In this document: positions 17,889 to 26,118 of the stretch, one piece after another
How positions within the stretch are numbered: the stretch's first letter is position 1
Layout: the number at the start of each line of letters is the position of its first letter
From: Sandarakinorhabdus glacialis
GTDB lineage: Bacteria; Pseudomonadota; Alphaproteobacteria; Sphingomonadales; Sphingomonadaceae
Length of the DNA stretch: 64,000 nucleotides
NCBI RefSeq assembly: GCF_014643455.1
Contig: NZ_BMJM01000003.1
Span: forward strand, 248,905-312,904
Direction: 5' to 3'
The notes under the pieces: generated by a model
Database searches by the model: none
What the model saw: the letters and a program-made list of their open reading frames with translations, nothing else
What the model was told of the DNA's origin: nothing
Translations under genes and position numbers: made by a program

Positions 17889-17976
17889 CTATTCGGTCCC
17901 GATTGCTGCCGGGAGTGTATCGCAGCCGCTGCCCCGCCGCTACAGGCAGCGGCCCTGTCACGCGCCCCGCGCTGCC

Positions 17977-18342
17977 TCAGCGACCCTGAAGCGCACGTCG
18001 CGAGACGATGATGCCAAGCCTGAACAGGCGCCGTTCGATCTGCAGGCTGTTGCGGTCCAGGCCATCGATCATCGCGTCCATTGAGCTGCCCGCCGTCCAC
18101 ATCGACTGCAGCAAGTCATCGTCATCAGGCGACCAGCCGCTTTCGGCCGGGACCGGCGACGGCGTGGGGACGTCGAGCAGGCGCTCGACACGCTCGACCA
18201 GCGCCGACCATTGCGAACGCGTCACGCTGATCCAGCCACCGTCGAGCGTTGCGATCTGCAGGCGATCGTCGGCGTAATGGACGGTGAACTCACGGCGTGA
18301 ACCATGTCGCCGCGGGGGGGCAAAACGCGCCTCGATCTCCAC
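17977..18342 (-). CDS. Hypothetical protein with C-terminal HTH-like segment
   Basis: A 121-residue protein of unknown family. The N-terminal half is a basic region followed by a small beta-rich segment (RREFTVHYADDRLQIATLDG). The C-terminal half, 'GWSPDDDDLLQSMWTAGSSM' then 'DAMIDGLDRNSLQIERRLFR' and 'LGII', resembles SANT/GcrA-type helix-turn-helix repeats (W..eDd.ll..w..G.......l.R....i..RL..LGi). A DNA-binding or protein-contact role is only inferred. Located upstream of the molbindin gene on the same strand, about 90 bases away. Confidence 0.55.
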   Translation of the reverse strand: MEIEARFAPPRRHGSRREFTVHYADDRLQIATLDGGWISVTRSQWSALVERVERLLDVPTPSPVPAESGWSPDDDDLLQSMWTAGSSMDAMIDGLDRNSLQIERRLFRLGIIVSRRALQGR

Positions 18343-18468
18343 ACCACACTCCTGCCCAACAGTATCAGGCCCCGGGGAGCACCGCCGCCAAGCTACGCGC
18401 CGGCGGTGTTTCCGGATGCGGACAATATCACAAAAATGGCGGGCAAGTTACATTGTAAAATCTTGTAG

Positions 18469-19782
18469 TTAAAAGACGCCGAAACTGAAGGGGATACGTA
18501 ATGTGGTGCGTACATCGGCGGCGTCGCGGGTGGCACCTACTTCGACATTCCAGTTGATCGTCGTCGACTGCGAAGCCCGGTAGCTGACGCCGAACAGGAA
18601 GCGGCCAAGCTGGAGATCGCGCAGCTCGGTGGTGAACGGCGTTTCGCCGATGACGGTGCCATTGATGGGATCGCGCGTGGTGGCGCGGCCGGTGGTGGTC
18701 GAGCCGAACGACCAGTTATGGGCATAGCCGAAGCTGACGGCGGTGCGCTGGTTGAGCGAGATGCCGACGCCCGCGCTGAGTTGCAGCGCGTTGCCGGGAT
18801 CGACCAGGTCGATGACGGTATCGGTGTTAATGCGCCGGCCGCCGACTTCGTTGTCGAAGTTGTAGGTGTAGCCAAGCGTGGCGAACAAGACTGCGGGATC
18901 GGTCGGCAGCAACGCGGTTACGCTGGGTGTGACACCCCAGAAGCCCGCGCCGGTGGCGGCTTCGGTGGCGACGCCGGCGCCGTTGCGCGGCACCTCGAAG
19001 GGGTCGGTGCCAGTGGGGGCGACGGCCTGCACGCCGGCGATGAGGAACGGCTTGCCGCCGCGGCCGTCGGTCACCTGGTAGCGAAAGCCGAACTCGACAT
19101 CGCCGATGTTGCGGCCTTCCGCCGAGACGTCGGTGGTGCCGGCGCTTGAGTCCGCCGGGTTGGCGACGATGGGCGCCAGGACCGAGGAATCGCTGCGATA
19201 GACATATGGCAGGCGGCCGTTGATCTCGAACCGCCCGGTGATGCCGAGACGCGCGGTGATTGCGGCGGTCAGGATATCCTGGCGGTTTTCGTTGATGTCG
19301 AAGGTGCCGACGAGCACCGACTGCGGCACTTCGATGCCGCGGAAAATGGCACGGTTGCGATCGGCGCGGGCATATTCGATCGAACCTTCGAGGGTCAGTC
19401 GGCCGGGCTGGGTGATGACGCCGCCCTGATCGGCGAGGACGGCCACTTCGGGCGCGCGGTCCTGGTCCTCGGGGGCCTGGCCGACCGGGCGGCTGACGTC
19501 GGCGGCCGGGGGTGGTGCGGCCGAGGCGACCTGTGTCGGGGCCGGCGACCCGGCCGGAGCGGGCGACTGGGATGCGGCGCCAAGTTGGGTGAGCAGCCGG
19601 CTTTCCAGCGCATCGAGACGGGCTTTCTGGGCCTGCAGCGCCTGGCGTTCGGCGGCGATCTCGGCGCGCAGCTGCTGGAGATCGGACGCTTCGTTCGACT
19701 GCGCCAGTGCCGGCGCGGCCGCGAGCAGGGCCGCAAAAGAGAACGCCCCTGTCCACACCGGCGTCTTCGAAAGAGAAATCAT
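18469..19782 (-). CDS. FapF-like outer-membrane barrel with N-terminal coiled coil
   Basis: A 437-residue protein with a signal peptide (GAFSFAALLAAAPALA). Then comes a heptad coiled coil (about residues 34-66: ASDLQQLRAEIAAERQALQA), a Pro/Ala-rich linker (about 72-105), and a beta-barrel of roughly 320 residues with alternating patterns, ending in 'RTTLRIPFSFGVF' with a terminal aromatic Phe. This is the architecture of FapF, the trimeric channel that exports Fap amyloid subunits in Pseudomonas: coiled coil, linker, barrel. Last gene of a five-gene operon; eight bases separate it from the preceding gene. A generic MetA-pathway/phenol-degradation-type porin is the alternative name for the barrel. 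Confidence 0.7.
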   Translation of the reverse strand: MISLSKTPVWTGAFSFAALLAAAPALAQSNEASDLQQLRAEIAAERQALQAQKARLDALESRLLTQLGAASQSPAPAGSPAPTQVASAAPPPAADVSRPVGQAPEDQDRAPEVAVLADQGGVITQPGRLTLEGSIEYARADRNRAIFRGIEVPQSVLVGTFDINENRQDILTAAITARLGITGRFEINGRLPYVYRSDSSVLAPIVANPADSSAGTTDVSAEGRNIGDVEFGFRYQVTDGRGGKPFLIAGVQAVAPTGTDPFEVPRNGAGVATEAATGAGFWGVTPSVTALLPTDPAVLFATLGYTYNFDNEVGGRRINTDTVIDLVDPGNALQLSAGVGISLNQRTAVSFGYAHNWSFGSTTTGRATTRDPINGTVIGETPFTTELRDLQLGRFLFGVSYRASQSTTINWNVEVGATRDAADVRTTLRIPFSFGVF

Positions 19783-19790
19783 TGCAGGTC

Positions 19791-20477
19791 CTAGTTGCGG
19801 CGGGCGGCCGCCAGCATCGCGGATTCGATCTGGGAGCCGAGGTTGTTGATGATCGTGCCGGCGTTGCTCAGATCGACGTTGACATGGGCGACAGTGTCGA
19901 TGACGCGATTGTCGGCGGTGTTGCCGATGACGACGCCGGTGGCCTGCCCGACCAGTTGCCGGATTTCGATGGTGGGCCCGACCAGCGTGGTGACGAAGCC
20001 GCCGGCGTTGGTGGTGACGCGGGCGTCGCCGAACCGGGTCGGCGCCGAGGGTCCGCCCGGCACCAGTGGCAATGGCGTGCCGTCGCTGGCGGGGGCGCCG
20101 CTGCCGTTGAGCGTGACGACGACGGGCGCGCCCGGGGCCGAGGTGACGGTGGTGCCGGTGCGCGCGCGTTCGGTGATGACCACGGGGGGCTGCCAGGTGG
20201 TGATGCTGACGCGCCGGCCGTCGCCGACGGCGCCGGTGCCGCCGGTCGCGACCATGACGCCGGGGCGCTCGGTTGAGACGCTGGTGCGCAGCGCGAGGAC
20301 GCCGTCGATGCGGGTCTCGATGGTGATGCCGATCGCGACCGACAAGCCGTTGGGTAGCAGGATGCCGCCGCGCATGGATGCGAGTTCAGGATCGGACAGG
20401 GCTTGTTGCGCCGAAAATGTCGACGCAGCGGCGGGAGCCGCGAGCGCGAACGCCATCAGGACAAGAGTGCGGGTCAT
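19791..20477 (-). CDS. Secreted protein with double-glycine-like motif (candidate C39 substrate)
   Basis: A 228-residue secreted protein: signal peptide (TLVLMAFALAAPAAASTF), then 'ALSDPELASMRGG' at residues 26-38, followed by 'ILLPNGLSVAIGITIETRID', a Thr/Val/Gly/Pro-rich middle and a C-terminal 'VAHVNVDLSNAGTIINNLGS'. The LS..EL...GG pattern resembles leader sequences that C39 peptidases cut after Gly-Gly, and a C39 peptidase gene lies 17 bases upstream. It probably fills a FapE-like or minor-subunit role in the amyloid system; this is inference. ATG 20477 is chosen because it begins the signal peptide behind GGGAAG; the open frame runs further to 20933 inside the C39 gene. Confidence 0.65.
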   Translation of the reverse strand: MTRTLVLMAFALAAPAAASTFSAQQALSDPELASMRGGILLPNGLSVAIGITIETRIDGVLALRTSVSTERPGVMVATGGTGAVGDGRRVSITTWQPPVVITERARTGTTVTSAPGAPVVVTLNGSGAPASDGTPLPLVPGGPSAPTRFGDARVTTNAGGFVTTLVGPTIEIRQLVGQATGVVIGNTADNRVIDTVAHVNVDLSNAGTIINNLGSQIESAMLAAARRN

Positions 20478-20494
20478 TTGCGGGCTTCCCATGG

Positions 20495-21199
20495 TCAGAT
20501 GTCGCCAAGGATGGGGCGGGTCAGGCTGAGCGCTGCTTGGCTCAGGGGTTCGGTCGGGGCAAAACTGGGCGCGCCGGGGGCGAGTGCCCATTCGGTGGGC
20601 GAGGCGAAGCTGCCAGTCTTGCTGCCGGCGCGCGCATTGATGACGAAATAGACGCCGTTCCAGATTTTGCTGAACTCGCCGGTCGTGATGCGGCGCAGGC
20701 CAAGCGCCGGGTCGCCGACGAGGACGCGGCCATTGTCGAAACCCTTGACGACGACGAAATGCTTGTAGCCCTGGGTATCGACCAAGGCGATGCCGGGTGA
20801 GCCGACGCGGGCGATCTGTTCGAGGGTGACCTTGTAGCCATCGGCGGCGATGCCGCGGCCGGCGAGGTAGCGTTTCATGTCGAGCAGCGAGAACCCGAGC
20901 CGGCGGATGGCGGCGCGGTCGCCTTCGCGCCACATGCCGAGGAAGACCGATTGCTCGTTCTGGGGGTCGCCATAGTGAAAGCGCAGCAGCGTTGCGAGTG
21001 CGCCGGAGCCGCAGCTGAAATCATATTGCTGCTGGATGACGGTCTGGAACTTGCGCTGCTGGACGCTCGCGACCGGCAGCGCGATATCGACGACGCCGGG
21101 CTGGTACAGGCGCGCGCCATCTAGGCCCGGCTGCGGGGTACAAGCAGCGGTCAGCACGAGGGCACCGATCAAGGCGGTGTTACTGCCGGATAGCGACAT
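20495..21199 (-). CDS. C39-family cysteine peptidase lipoprotein (FapD-like)
   Basis: The 234-residue protein starts with a lipoprotein signal (ALIGALVLTAAC, lipobox LTAAC), so it is probably membrane-anchored in the periplasm. The peptidase domain carries 'VIQQQYDFSCGSGALATLLR' (catalytic Cys, with oxyanion Gln before it), 'YKHFVVVKGFDNGRVLVGDP' (catalytic His and Asp), and the family helix 'AIRRLGFSLLDMKRYL'. FapD of the Pseudomonas Fap amyloid operon is a C39-type protease of this kind. Its start overlaps the stop of the small secreted gene upstream by 20 bases, a sign of translational coupling. It probably trims or licenses export of the amyloid-like proteins. Confidence 0.82.
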   Translation of the reverse strand: MSLSGSNTALIGALVLTAACTPQPGLDGARLYQPGVVDIALPVASVQQRKFQTVIQQQYDFSCGSGALATLLRFHYGDPQNEQSVFLGMWREGDRAAIRRLGFSLLDMKRYLAGRGIAADGYKVTLEQIARVGSPGIALVDTQGYKHFVVVKGFDNGRVLVGDPALGLRRITTGEFSKIWNGVYFVINARAGSKTGSFASPTEWALAPGAPSFAPTEPLSQAALSLTRPILGDI

Positions 21200-21494
21200 T
21201 GACGTTCAATGCGGCATTGATCGAGACGTTGTTGCCGGTGTTGGCGCTGACCACGGCGAGGCCGTTGAGGTTCTGGAAGGCGTTACCGCCAAACGACAGC
21301 GCGCCGGTCGTGGTCTGGCCGCTGACGCTGTTGTTGGAAACGACGCTCGAATTGTCGGCGCGCGCCAGTTGGGAGAGATCGGCCTTGCCGGCGATGCCGC
21401 CAAGGACGGCGTCGGTCACGGGAGCGCCGAAGCTGTCGGCGGCAATAGCGGGTGCCGCCATGACGAGCGCCAGCGCGGCGAGATGGATTTTCAC
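21180..21494 (-). CDS. Small secreted amyloid-subunit-like protein (AFQN..GL motif)
   Basis: A 104-residue protein starting at GTG 21494 behind a perfect AGGAGG seven bases upstream. Signal peptide 'KIHLAALALVMAAPAIAADS', then a helical stretch (AVLGGIAGKADLSQLARADN), then Asn/Ser/Gly-rich sequence. The C-terminus 'GNAFQNLNGLAVVSANTGNN' followed by 'VSINAALNVNVAIRQ' shares the pattern AFQN-[FL]-x-GL...NTG...NAA..V.V with the end of the large Asn/Ser-rich protein encoded just upstream. Fap fibre proteins have comparable Asn-rich motifs (G.N.AAG..NQQ), so a minor or nucleator subunit like FapB is inferred. Family name not established. Confidence 0.65.
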   Translation of the reverse strand: MKIHLAALALVMAAPAIAADSFGAPVTDAVLGGIAGKADLSQLARADNSSVVSNNSVSGQTTTGALSFGGNAFQNLNGLAVVSANTGNNVSINAALNVNVAIRQ

Positions 21495-21554
21495 GATTTG
21501 CCTCCTGAGCCAGGGACGGTGAGGCCGACGCGGATGCGCCGGCCCCGATCGCAC

Positions 21555-21642
21555 CGGCGCGCTGCTGCGTGCCGGCTGCTTGAACGGCGCGCTGCTGCGT
21601 GCCGGTCGTTTTAACCGGCGCGCTACTGCGTGACGCCACCAA
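21555..21642 (-). repeat. 29-base tandem repeat at the end of the amyloid-like gene
   Basis: Three copies of CGGCGCGCTGCTGCGTGCCGG-like sequence at a 29-base spacing, beginning near 21555, 21584 and 21613. The third copy covers the stop codon of the upstream gene (last residues VTQ, stop TAG 21623-21625). The other two copies carry CAG where this one has TAG. Confidence 0.6.
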
Positions 21643-22567
21643 GGCTGATGCCGCCTGCCGAGACCGCGACGCTGACCGCCGCGTTTTGCGACGCTGCGAC
21701 GCCGGTGTTCATGTTGAGCGACTGCAGGCCGGCGAAGTTCTGGAAGGCCGAGCCCGAGACGTTCAGGCTGTTGTCGACCGCGCCGCTGGTGCCGGTGCCG
21801 CCAGTCGACGAACCGCTGGGGGTGCCGCCGCCATCGCCACCGGGGGTGCCGGTGCTGCCACCGCTGCCGCCGCTGCTGCCGTTGTAGGCGACCGAGTTGC
21901 CGGTGACATAACCGGCAAGGCTGGCAGTCGAGACGACCGAGCCGCCGCCGAACTGGTTGCTGACGGCCGAGCTGCCGGGCGTCGTCGTCGTGGCAGCGCC
22001 GGTCTGGGCCAGCGAGCTGTCGGACGAATTGTCGTTGTACGAACCGTCGACCGAATTATCCGAACTGTCGTTGTTCGAATCATTGACCGAGTTGTTGGAA
22101 TTGTCGCTGTTGTCGGTGTTGTCCGTGTTGTCGGTCGTGGAATTGTCGCTGTTGTCGGTGTTGGTGGTGGTGTTGGTCGTCCGCTGGTCGTTCGAATTAT
22201 AAGTCGTCGACGAGCGATCCGAATTGTCGGTCGCGGAGCCGCCATTGTTGGCGCCAACCGTGCCGGCGCCCACCGAACTGTTGTCGGTCGACGAATTGTC
22301 CGAGCTGTCGTTGCCCGAATCATTGGTCGAGCTGTTCGAATTGTCGCTGGCGTCGGTCGTCGTCGTCGAATTGTCGTTGCCCGAATCGGCAACCGTCGCG
22401 CTGTAGGTCGCTGTCGAATTGTCGTTGCCGGAGTCGGCGACCGAAGTCGTCGAATTATTGTTGTAGGAGTTTGTCGTGCGAATAGTGTCGGGCACGACCT
22501 GGGCGGATGCAGCCCCGGACAATACCAGCGCCGCCAGCGACGCCGTGAGTAACAGTGTCTTTTTCAT
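21623..22567 (-). CDS. Asn/Ser/Asp/Thr-rich secreted protein, candidate amyloid fibre subunit
   Basis: A 314-residue secreted protein with signal peptide (TLLLTASLAALVLSGAASAQ). Residues about 30-205 are extreme low complexity built of Asn, Ser, Asp and Thr with Gly spacers (SGNDNSTTTTDASDNSNSST; NTDNSDNSTTDNTDNTDNSD). A hydrophobic/Gly-rich segment follows (about 206-275), then the C-terminal motif 'SGSAFQNFAGLQSLNMNTGV' and 'AASQNAAVSVAVSAGG', shared with the next gene. No Cys. Composition and position match the major fibre subunit of a Fap-like functional amyloid, though there is no direct FapC repeat. Start ATG 22567 with AGGATC upstream. Three palindromes lie in the leader. Alternative: a silk- or adhesin-like extracellular matrix protein. 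Confidence 0.7.
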   Translation of the reverse strand: MKKTLLLTASLAALVLSGAASAQVVPDTIRTTNSYNNNSTTSVADSGNDNSTATYSATVADSGNDNSTTTTDASDNSNSSTNDSGNDSSDNSSTDNSSVGAGTVGANNGGSATDNSDRSSTTYNSNDQRTTNTTTNTDNSDNSTTDNTDNTDNSDNSNNSVNDSNNDSSDNSVDGSYNDNSSDSSLAQTGAATTTTPGSSAVSNQFGGGSVVSTASLAGYVTGNSVAYNGSSGGSGGSTGTPGGDGGGTPSGSSTGGTGTSGAVDNSLNVSGSAFQNFAGLQSLNMNTGVAASQNAAVSVAVSAGGISLGGVTQ

Positions 22568-22591
22568 GATTTGATCCTGTTGCCAAAGTGC

Positions 22592-22669
22592 GATCTGCAG
22601 ATCCCCCCACGAAATCGTGCGATTTCGCGCCCTCCCGAGGATCGGCCGACGTGCTGACTCTCTGGTCAG
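22592..22669. promoter_or_regulatory. Palindrome cluster upstream of the amyloid-like operon
   Basis: Three inverted repeats precede the first gene of the operon: GATCTGCAGATC (22592-22603, perfect), CGAAATCG-TG-CGATTTCG (22610-22627, perfect eight-base arms) and CTGAC-N6-GTCAG (22654-22669). They lie 25-102 bases before the start codon, in the only sizeable gap between the LuxR-type gene and the operon. Operator or leader-hairpin roles are inferred. Confidence 0.45.
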
Positions 22670-22728
22670 TGCGCCGCCCGTGATCACCTGGCGAACGGCC
22701 GCCAAGCCCGTACTGGATAGATAGACGG

Positions 22729-23832
22729 CTAATTCTTTGATGCTCCCCGTTCGGAAAAATCGGCCACCCTGTTTGGGGGGGCAGTTGCCATCCGATCGAC
22801 ATCGCCGGGCACCGGCATCATGCTGAGCAGCATCAGGCGGACAAGATTTGCCTGCCGGTGCACGCCGGTCTTGGAGAAGACCTGCTTGAGATAGACTCGC
22901 GCGGTTTCGTGCTGGACGCGCATTCGCGTCGCCGCCTCGCCAAGGCTGCGGCCGGCGACGAGATGATGGACGAGACGGGTCTCGGTGGGTCTGAAACCAT
23001 AAAGCTGGCAGGCGCCCGCGAGCAGGGGCTGCACGTCGAGCTCAGGATCAACGATATAGAGGATCACCGACGGATCATCGTCATTGCCCGCGCGCTCGAC
23101 CGGCATTGCGGCAACCGCCAGTGGGTGGCGGCCCTGGCGGCGGATTTGCAGCACCGGCGGCATCATGCCGCTCGGCCTTCCGTCCTCGGCGACGCTGCCG
23201 ACGGTGTCGGCCAGTCGCAGCTGGTCCGCGCGCAGGACGGCGCGGACGCGGCGGTCGGCCTGGAGCAGCCCGTCACCGTCGGCAAGCAGGGCGTGGGCAC
23301 TGCGGTTGGCTTCGAACAAGTGACAATCGGCGCCGACCAGCATGATGCCGAAGGGCGACGCCGACATGGCGCTGCGCAAGGCGTGGGCCTGTGACGATTG
23401 CCGCTGGTTCCGGCACCACAGGTCGATCCAGCCAGCAAGCCAGGGGTAAAGACGATTGAGCGCGCGCGCTTCGGTTCGGGTGAAGCGCGACTGGCCGGGA
23501 TCCCTTAACAGGCACAAGGCAAAATGAGCGGCAGGTGTCGGCTCGAAGCCGATCACGAGGGCGTGGGACGAGCATTCGATCTGTTCGAGCAAGGAGTGGC
23601 GGAGCAGGCCGGCAAGCGCCTCGGGCGTGTAGATGCCGGATCTGTCGGCGCGTCCGGCGGCGGCGATCACCGTGCCCAGACCGGCGCCCGGCACGACCGG
23701 ATAAAAGGCGACGGCCGCCGCATTTGCCGCCGACAGGACCAGTTCCAAGATTTTATCTATCTCGCGCGGCGCGGCGCGGTGGGCAGCAACTTCGATAAGT
23801 TCCATCGAGCCGAAACCCACGGACTGCTGCAT
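22729..23832 (-). CDS. LuxR-family (GerE HTH) transcriptional regulator
   Basis: A regulator of about 367 residues. The C-terminal GerE-type helix-turn-helix is visible: 'YGFRPTETRLVHHLVAGRSL' then 'GEAATRMRVQHETARVYLKQ' and 'VFSKTGVHRQANLVRLMLL'. The N-terminal part is a sensory region with a GAF-like start and a PAS-like middle ('ASPFGIMLVGADCHLFEANR'), without an obvious receiver domain. ATG 23832 is used; TTG codons at 23841 and 23871 are in frame, the first behind GGGGAGG. It lies directly upstream of the amyloid-like operon on the same strand, about 160 bases before its first gene, so it is the natural candidate to control it. Confidence 0.82.
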   Translation of the reverse strand: MQQSVGFGSMELIEVAAHRAAPREIDKILELVLSAANAAAVAFYPVVPGAGLGTVIAAAGRADRSGIYTPEALAGLLRHSLLEQIECSSHALVIGFEPTPAAHFALCLLRDPGQSRFTRTEARALNRLYPWLAGWIDLWCRNQRQSSQAHALRSAMSASPFGIMLVGADCHLFEANRSAHALLADGDGLLQADRRVRAVLRADQLRLADTVGSVAEDGRPSGMMPPVLQIRRQGRHPLAVAAMPVERAGNDDDPSVILYIVDPELDVQPLLAGACQLYGFRPTETRLVHHLVAGRSLGEAATRMRVQHETARVYLKQVFSKTGVHRQANLVRLMLLSMMPVPGDVDRMATAPPNRVADFSERGASKN

Positions 23833-24086
23833 CGTCCGCAACTTCAACCTCCCCTGCCGCTTAGTCTCCAAATAACCGATTTTGCATTGTGACGTTCCAT
23901 ACCAATAATGGGTAAGACAACAGGCGCCGCACCCCCGAATTAGTCATCGGGAGCAAGGCACCGGAATGCAGTGTCTTTGTGTACTGACAGCGCGATGATT
24001 GGCGTCTGGCACGACACTGCTGCGCCATGCACACAGCGGCCGGGCGCGGCGCGTGCTACCATCCGATTTCGACATGATGGGTTTTG

Positions 24087-24164
<78 letters not shown>

Positions 24165-24259
24165 ACGAGGGCTCACTAGGGGGAAATTTGCGGCGATGCA
24201 ACAGCGGAGCGGCGGCGAACAGGAATGAAGCGGCGTTATCCCCAGGAATCAGCCGCAAA

Positions 24260-25036
24260 TCAGGCCTTGAGCCGATAGCCGGTCCGGAAGATCCACCAGA
24301 TGGCGACGAGGCAGGCGAGCAGGAAGGCGGCGGTGGCGGCAAGGCTGATGCCGACGGCGACATCGGCGGTGCCGAAGAAGGTCCAGCGGAAGCCGTTGAT
24401 GAGATAGACGACGGGATTGAACAGCGTGATCGTCCGCCACGGTTCGGGGAGCATGTCGATCGAGTAGAAGGCGCCGCCGAGGAAGGTCAGCGGGGTGACG
24501 ATCAGCAGCGGGATGATCTGGAGCTGCTCGAACCCCTTGGCCCAGATGCCGATGATGAAGCCGAACAGGCAGAAGGTGACCGCGACGAGGACGAGATAGG
24601 CGAACATGAGAAACGGATGTTCGACGCGCACGTCGACGAACAGGTTCGCCGTCAGCAGGATGACCAGCGCGACGATCGTGGCCTTGGTTGCGGCGGCGCC
24701 GACGAAGCCAAGCACGGTCTCGAACGCCGACAGAGGCGCCGACAACAATTCGTAGATTGTGCCGGTGAAGCGCGGCATGTGGATGCCGAACGAGGCGTTG
24801 AAGATCGATTCGTTGAACAGTGACAGCATCATCAGCCCGGGGACGATGAAACTGCCATAGTCGATGCCGTTGATCTCGGTCATCCGCGAGCCGATCGCGG
24901 TGCCGAAGACGACGAAATAGAGCGATGTGGTGATCACTGGCACCGCGAGGCCGGTCCACAGGGTGCGTTTGAAGCGGTGCATCTCGAAGCGGTAGATCGA
25001 CCAGATTCCGCGGGCGTTGATGCGTTGGATGTTCAT
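24260..25036 (-). CDS. ABC-2 type transporter permease
   Basis: A 258-residue inner-membrane permease with six predicted helices and the ABC-2 family layout: '[20 protein letters not shown]' at the start, '[20 protein letters not shown]' in the middle, and '[20 protein letters not shown]' followed by '[14 protein letters not shown]' near the end. It overlaps the ATPase gene by four bases (25033-25036), so they form a two-gene exporter similar to YadG/YadH or drug/polysaccharide exporters of the DrrB type. Substrate unknown. Confidence 0.9.
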   Translation of the reverse strand: MNIQRINARGIWSIYRFEMHRFKRTLWTGLAVPVITTSLYFVVFGTAIGSRMTEINGIDYGSFIVPGLMMLSLFNESIFNASFGIHMPRFTGTIYELLSAPLSAFETVLGFVGAAATKATIVALVILLTANLFVDVRVEHPFLMFAYLVLVAVTFCLFGFIIGIWAKGFEQLQIIPLLIVTPLTFLGGAFYSIDMLPEPWRTITLFNPVVYLINGFRWTFFGTADVAVGISLAATAAFLLACLVAIWWIFRTGYRLKA

Positions 25037-25965
25037 GCCGGCCGCCGATCACTGACCAGGCTGACGAAGATATCCTCGAGCGAACTCTGCCTGGTGTTGA
25101 GATCGGTAAAGGCGATGCCGAGATCGCGCAGGCGCGCCAGCAGCGAGGGGATGCCGGTGCGATCGGCGTGCCGGTCGAAGACATAGCGGAGCTCGCGGCC
25201 GTCGGCGTTGAGCTCGAGCCGCCAGTCGGCAAGTTCGGGCGGCAGCGCGGCCAGCGGTTCGGCGAGCAGGACGGTCAGCTCCTTGGTACCGAGCTTTTTC
25301 ATCAGCGCCGACGTGTCCTCGACGAGGACGAGCTCACCGTTGTTGATGACGCCGACGCGATCGGCCATTTCCTCGGCTTCCTCGATGTAATGTGTCGTCA
25401 GGATGATGGTGACGCCGGTATCGCGGAGCGCGCGGACGAGCCCCCACATGTCGCGGCGCAGCTCGACATCGACGCCGGCGGTGGGCTCGTCGAGGAACAG
25501 GATGCGGGGCTCGTGCGCCAGCGCCTTGGCGATCATGACGCGGCGTTTCATGCCGCCCGACAGTTCCTTGATCTGTGCGTCGCGCTTGTCCCACAGCGTC
25601 AGGTCGCGGAGGATACGCTCGACGAGTGCCGCGTCTGGAGCGTGCCCGAACAGGCCGCGGCTGAACGCCACGGTATCGCGGACACGCTCGAAGGCGTCGG
25701 TGTGGAGTTCCTGCGGGACCAGCCCGATGGTGGCGCGCGCCTGCCGGTAATTGCGGACGATATCATGGCCATCGACGCTGATCGAACCCGCCGTGGCGTT
25801 GACAAGGCCGCAGATGATGCTGATCAGCGTCGTCTTGCCGGCGCCGTTGGGGCCGAGCAACGCAAAGATCTCGCCGCGCCGGATGTCCAGGTCGACGCCC
25901 TTGAGCGCGCGGAAGCCGCCGGCATAGGTCTTCTCGATTCCCTTTATGCTGATGATCGATTGCAT
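25033..25965 (-). CDS. ABC transporter ATP-binding protein
   Basis: A 310-residue ATPase with Walker [10 protein letters not shown] (about residues 39-47), Q-loop '[11 protein letters not shown]', signature 'LSGGMKRRV', Walker B '[13 protein letters not shown]' and H-loop 'TTHYIEEAE'. The roughly 80 residues after the nucleotide-binding domain are typical of ABC-2 exporters (YadG/DrrA-type). It pairs with the overlapping permease gene. It energises export through the inner membrane; the cargo is not evident. Confidence 0.93.
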   Translation of the reverse strand: MQSIISIKGIEKTYAGGFRALKGVDLDIRRGEIFALLGPNGAGKTTLISIICGLVNATAGSISVDGHDIVRNYRQARATIGLVPQELHTDAFERVRDTVAFSRGLFGHAPDAALVERILRDLTLWDKRDAQIKELSGGMKRRVMIAKALAHEPRILFLDEPTAGVDVELRRDMWGLVRALRDTGVTIILTTHYIEEAEEMADRVGVINNGELVLVEDTSALMKKLGTKELTVLLAEPLAALPPELADWRLELNADGRELRYVFDRHADRTGIPSLLARLRDLGIAFTDLNTRQSSLEDIFVSLVSDRRPA

Positions 25966-26118
25966 CTGATACTGCCAGGCCGTGAAGCTGGAGACGGCTT
26001 AGCCTAATGCCGGGGGCTTGCAACCGATTGCCTGTCGCGGCGGGGGCACCGGTTGCCAAGACGGTGTAATCTGTCCAGCGTAGGGCATTGGCCCCTGCCC
26101 TGCTCGAAGGATGGTTCG

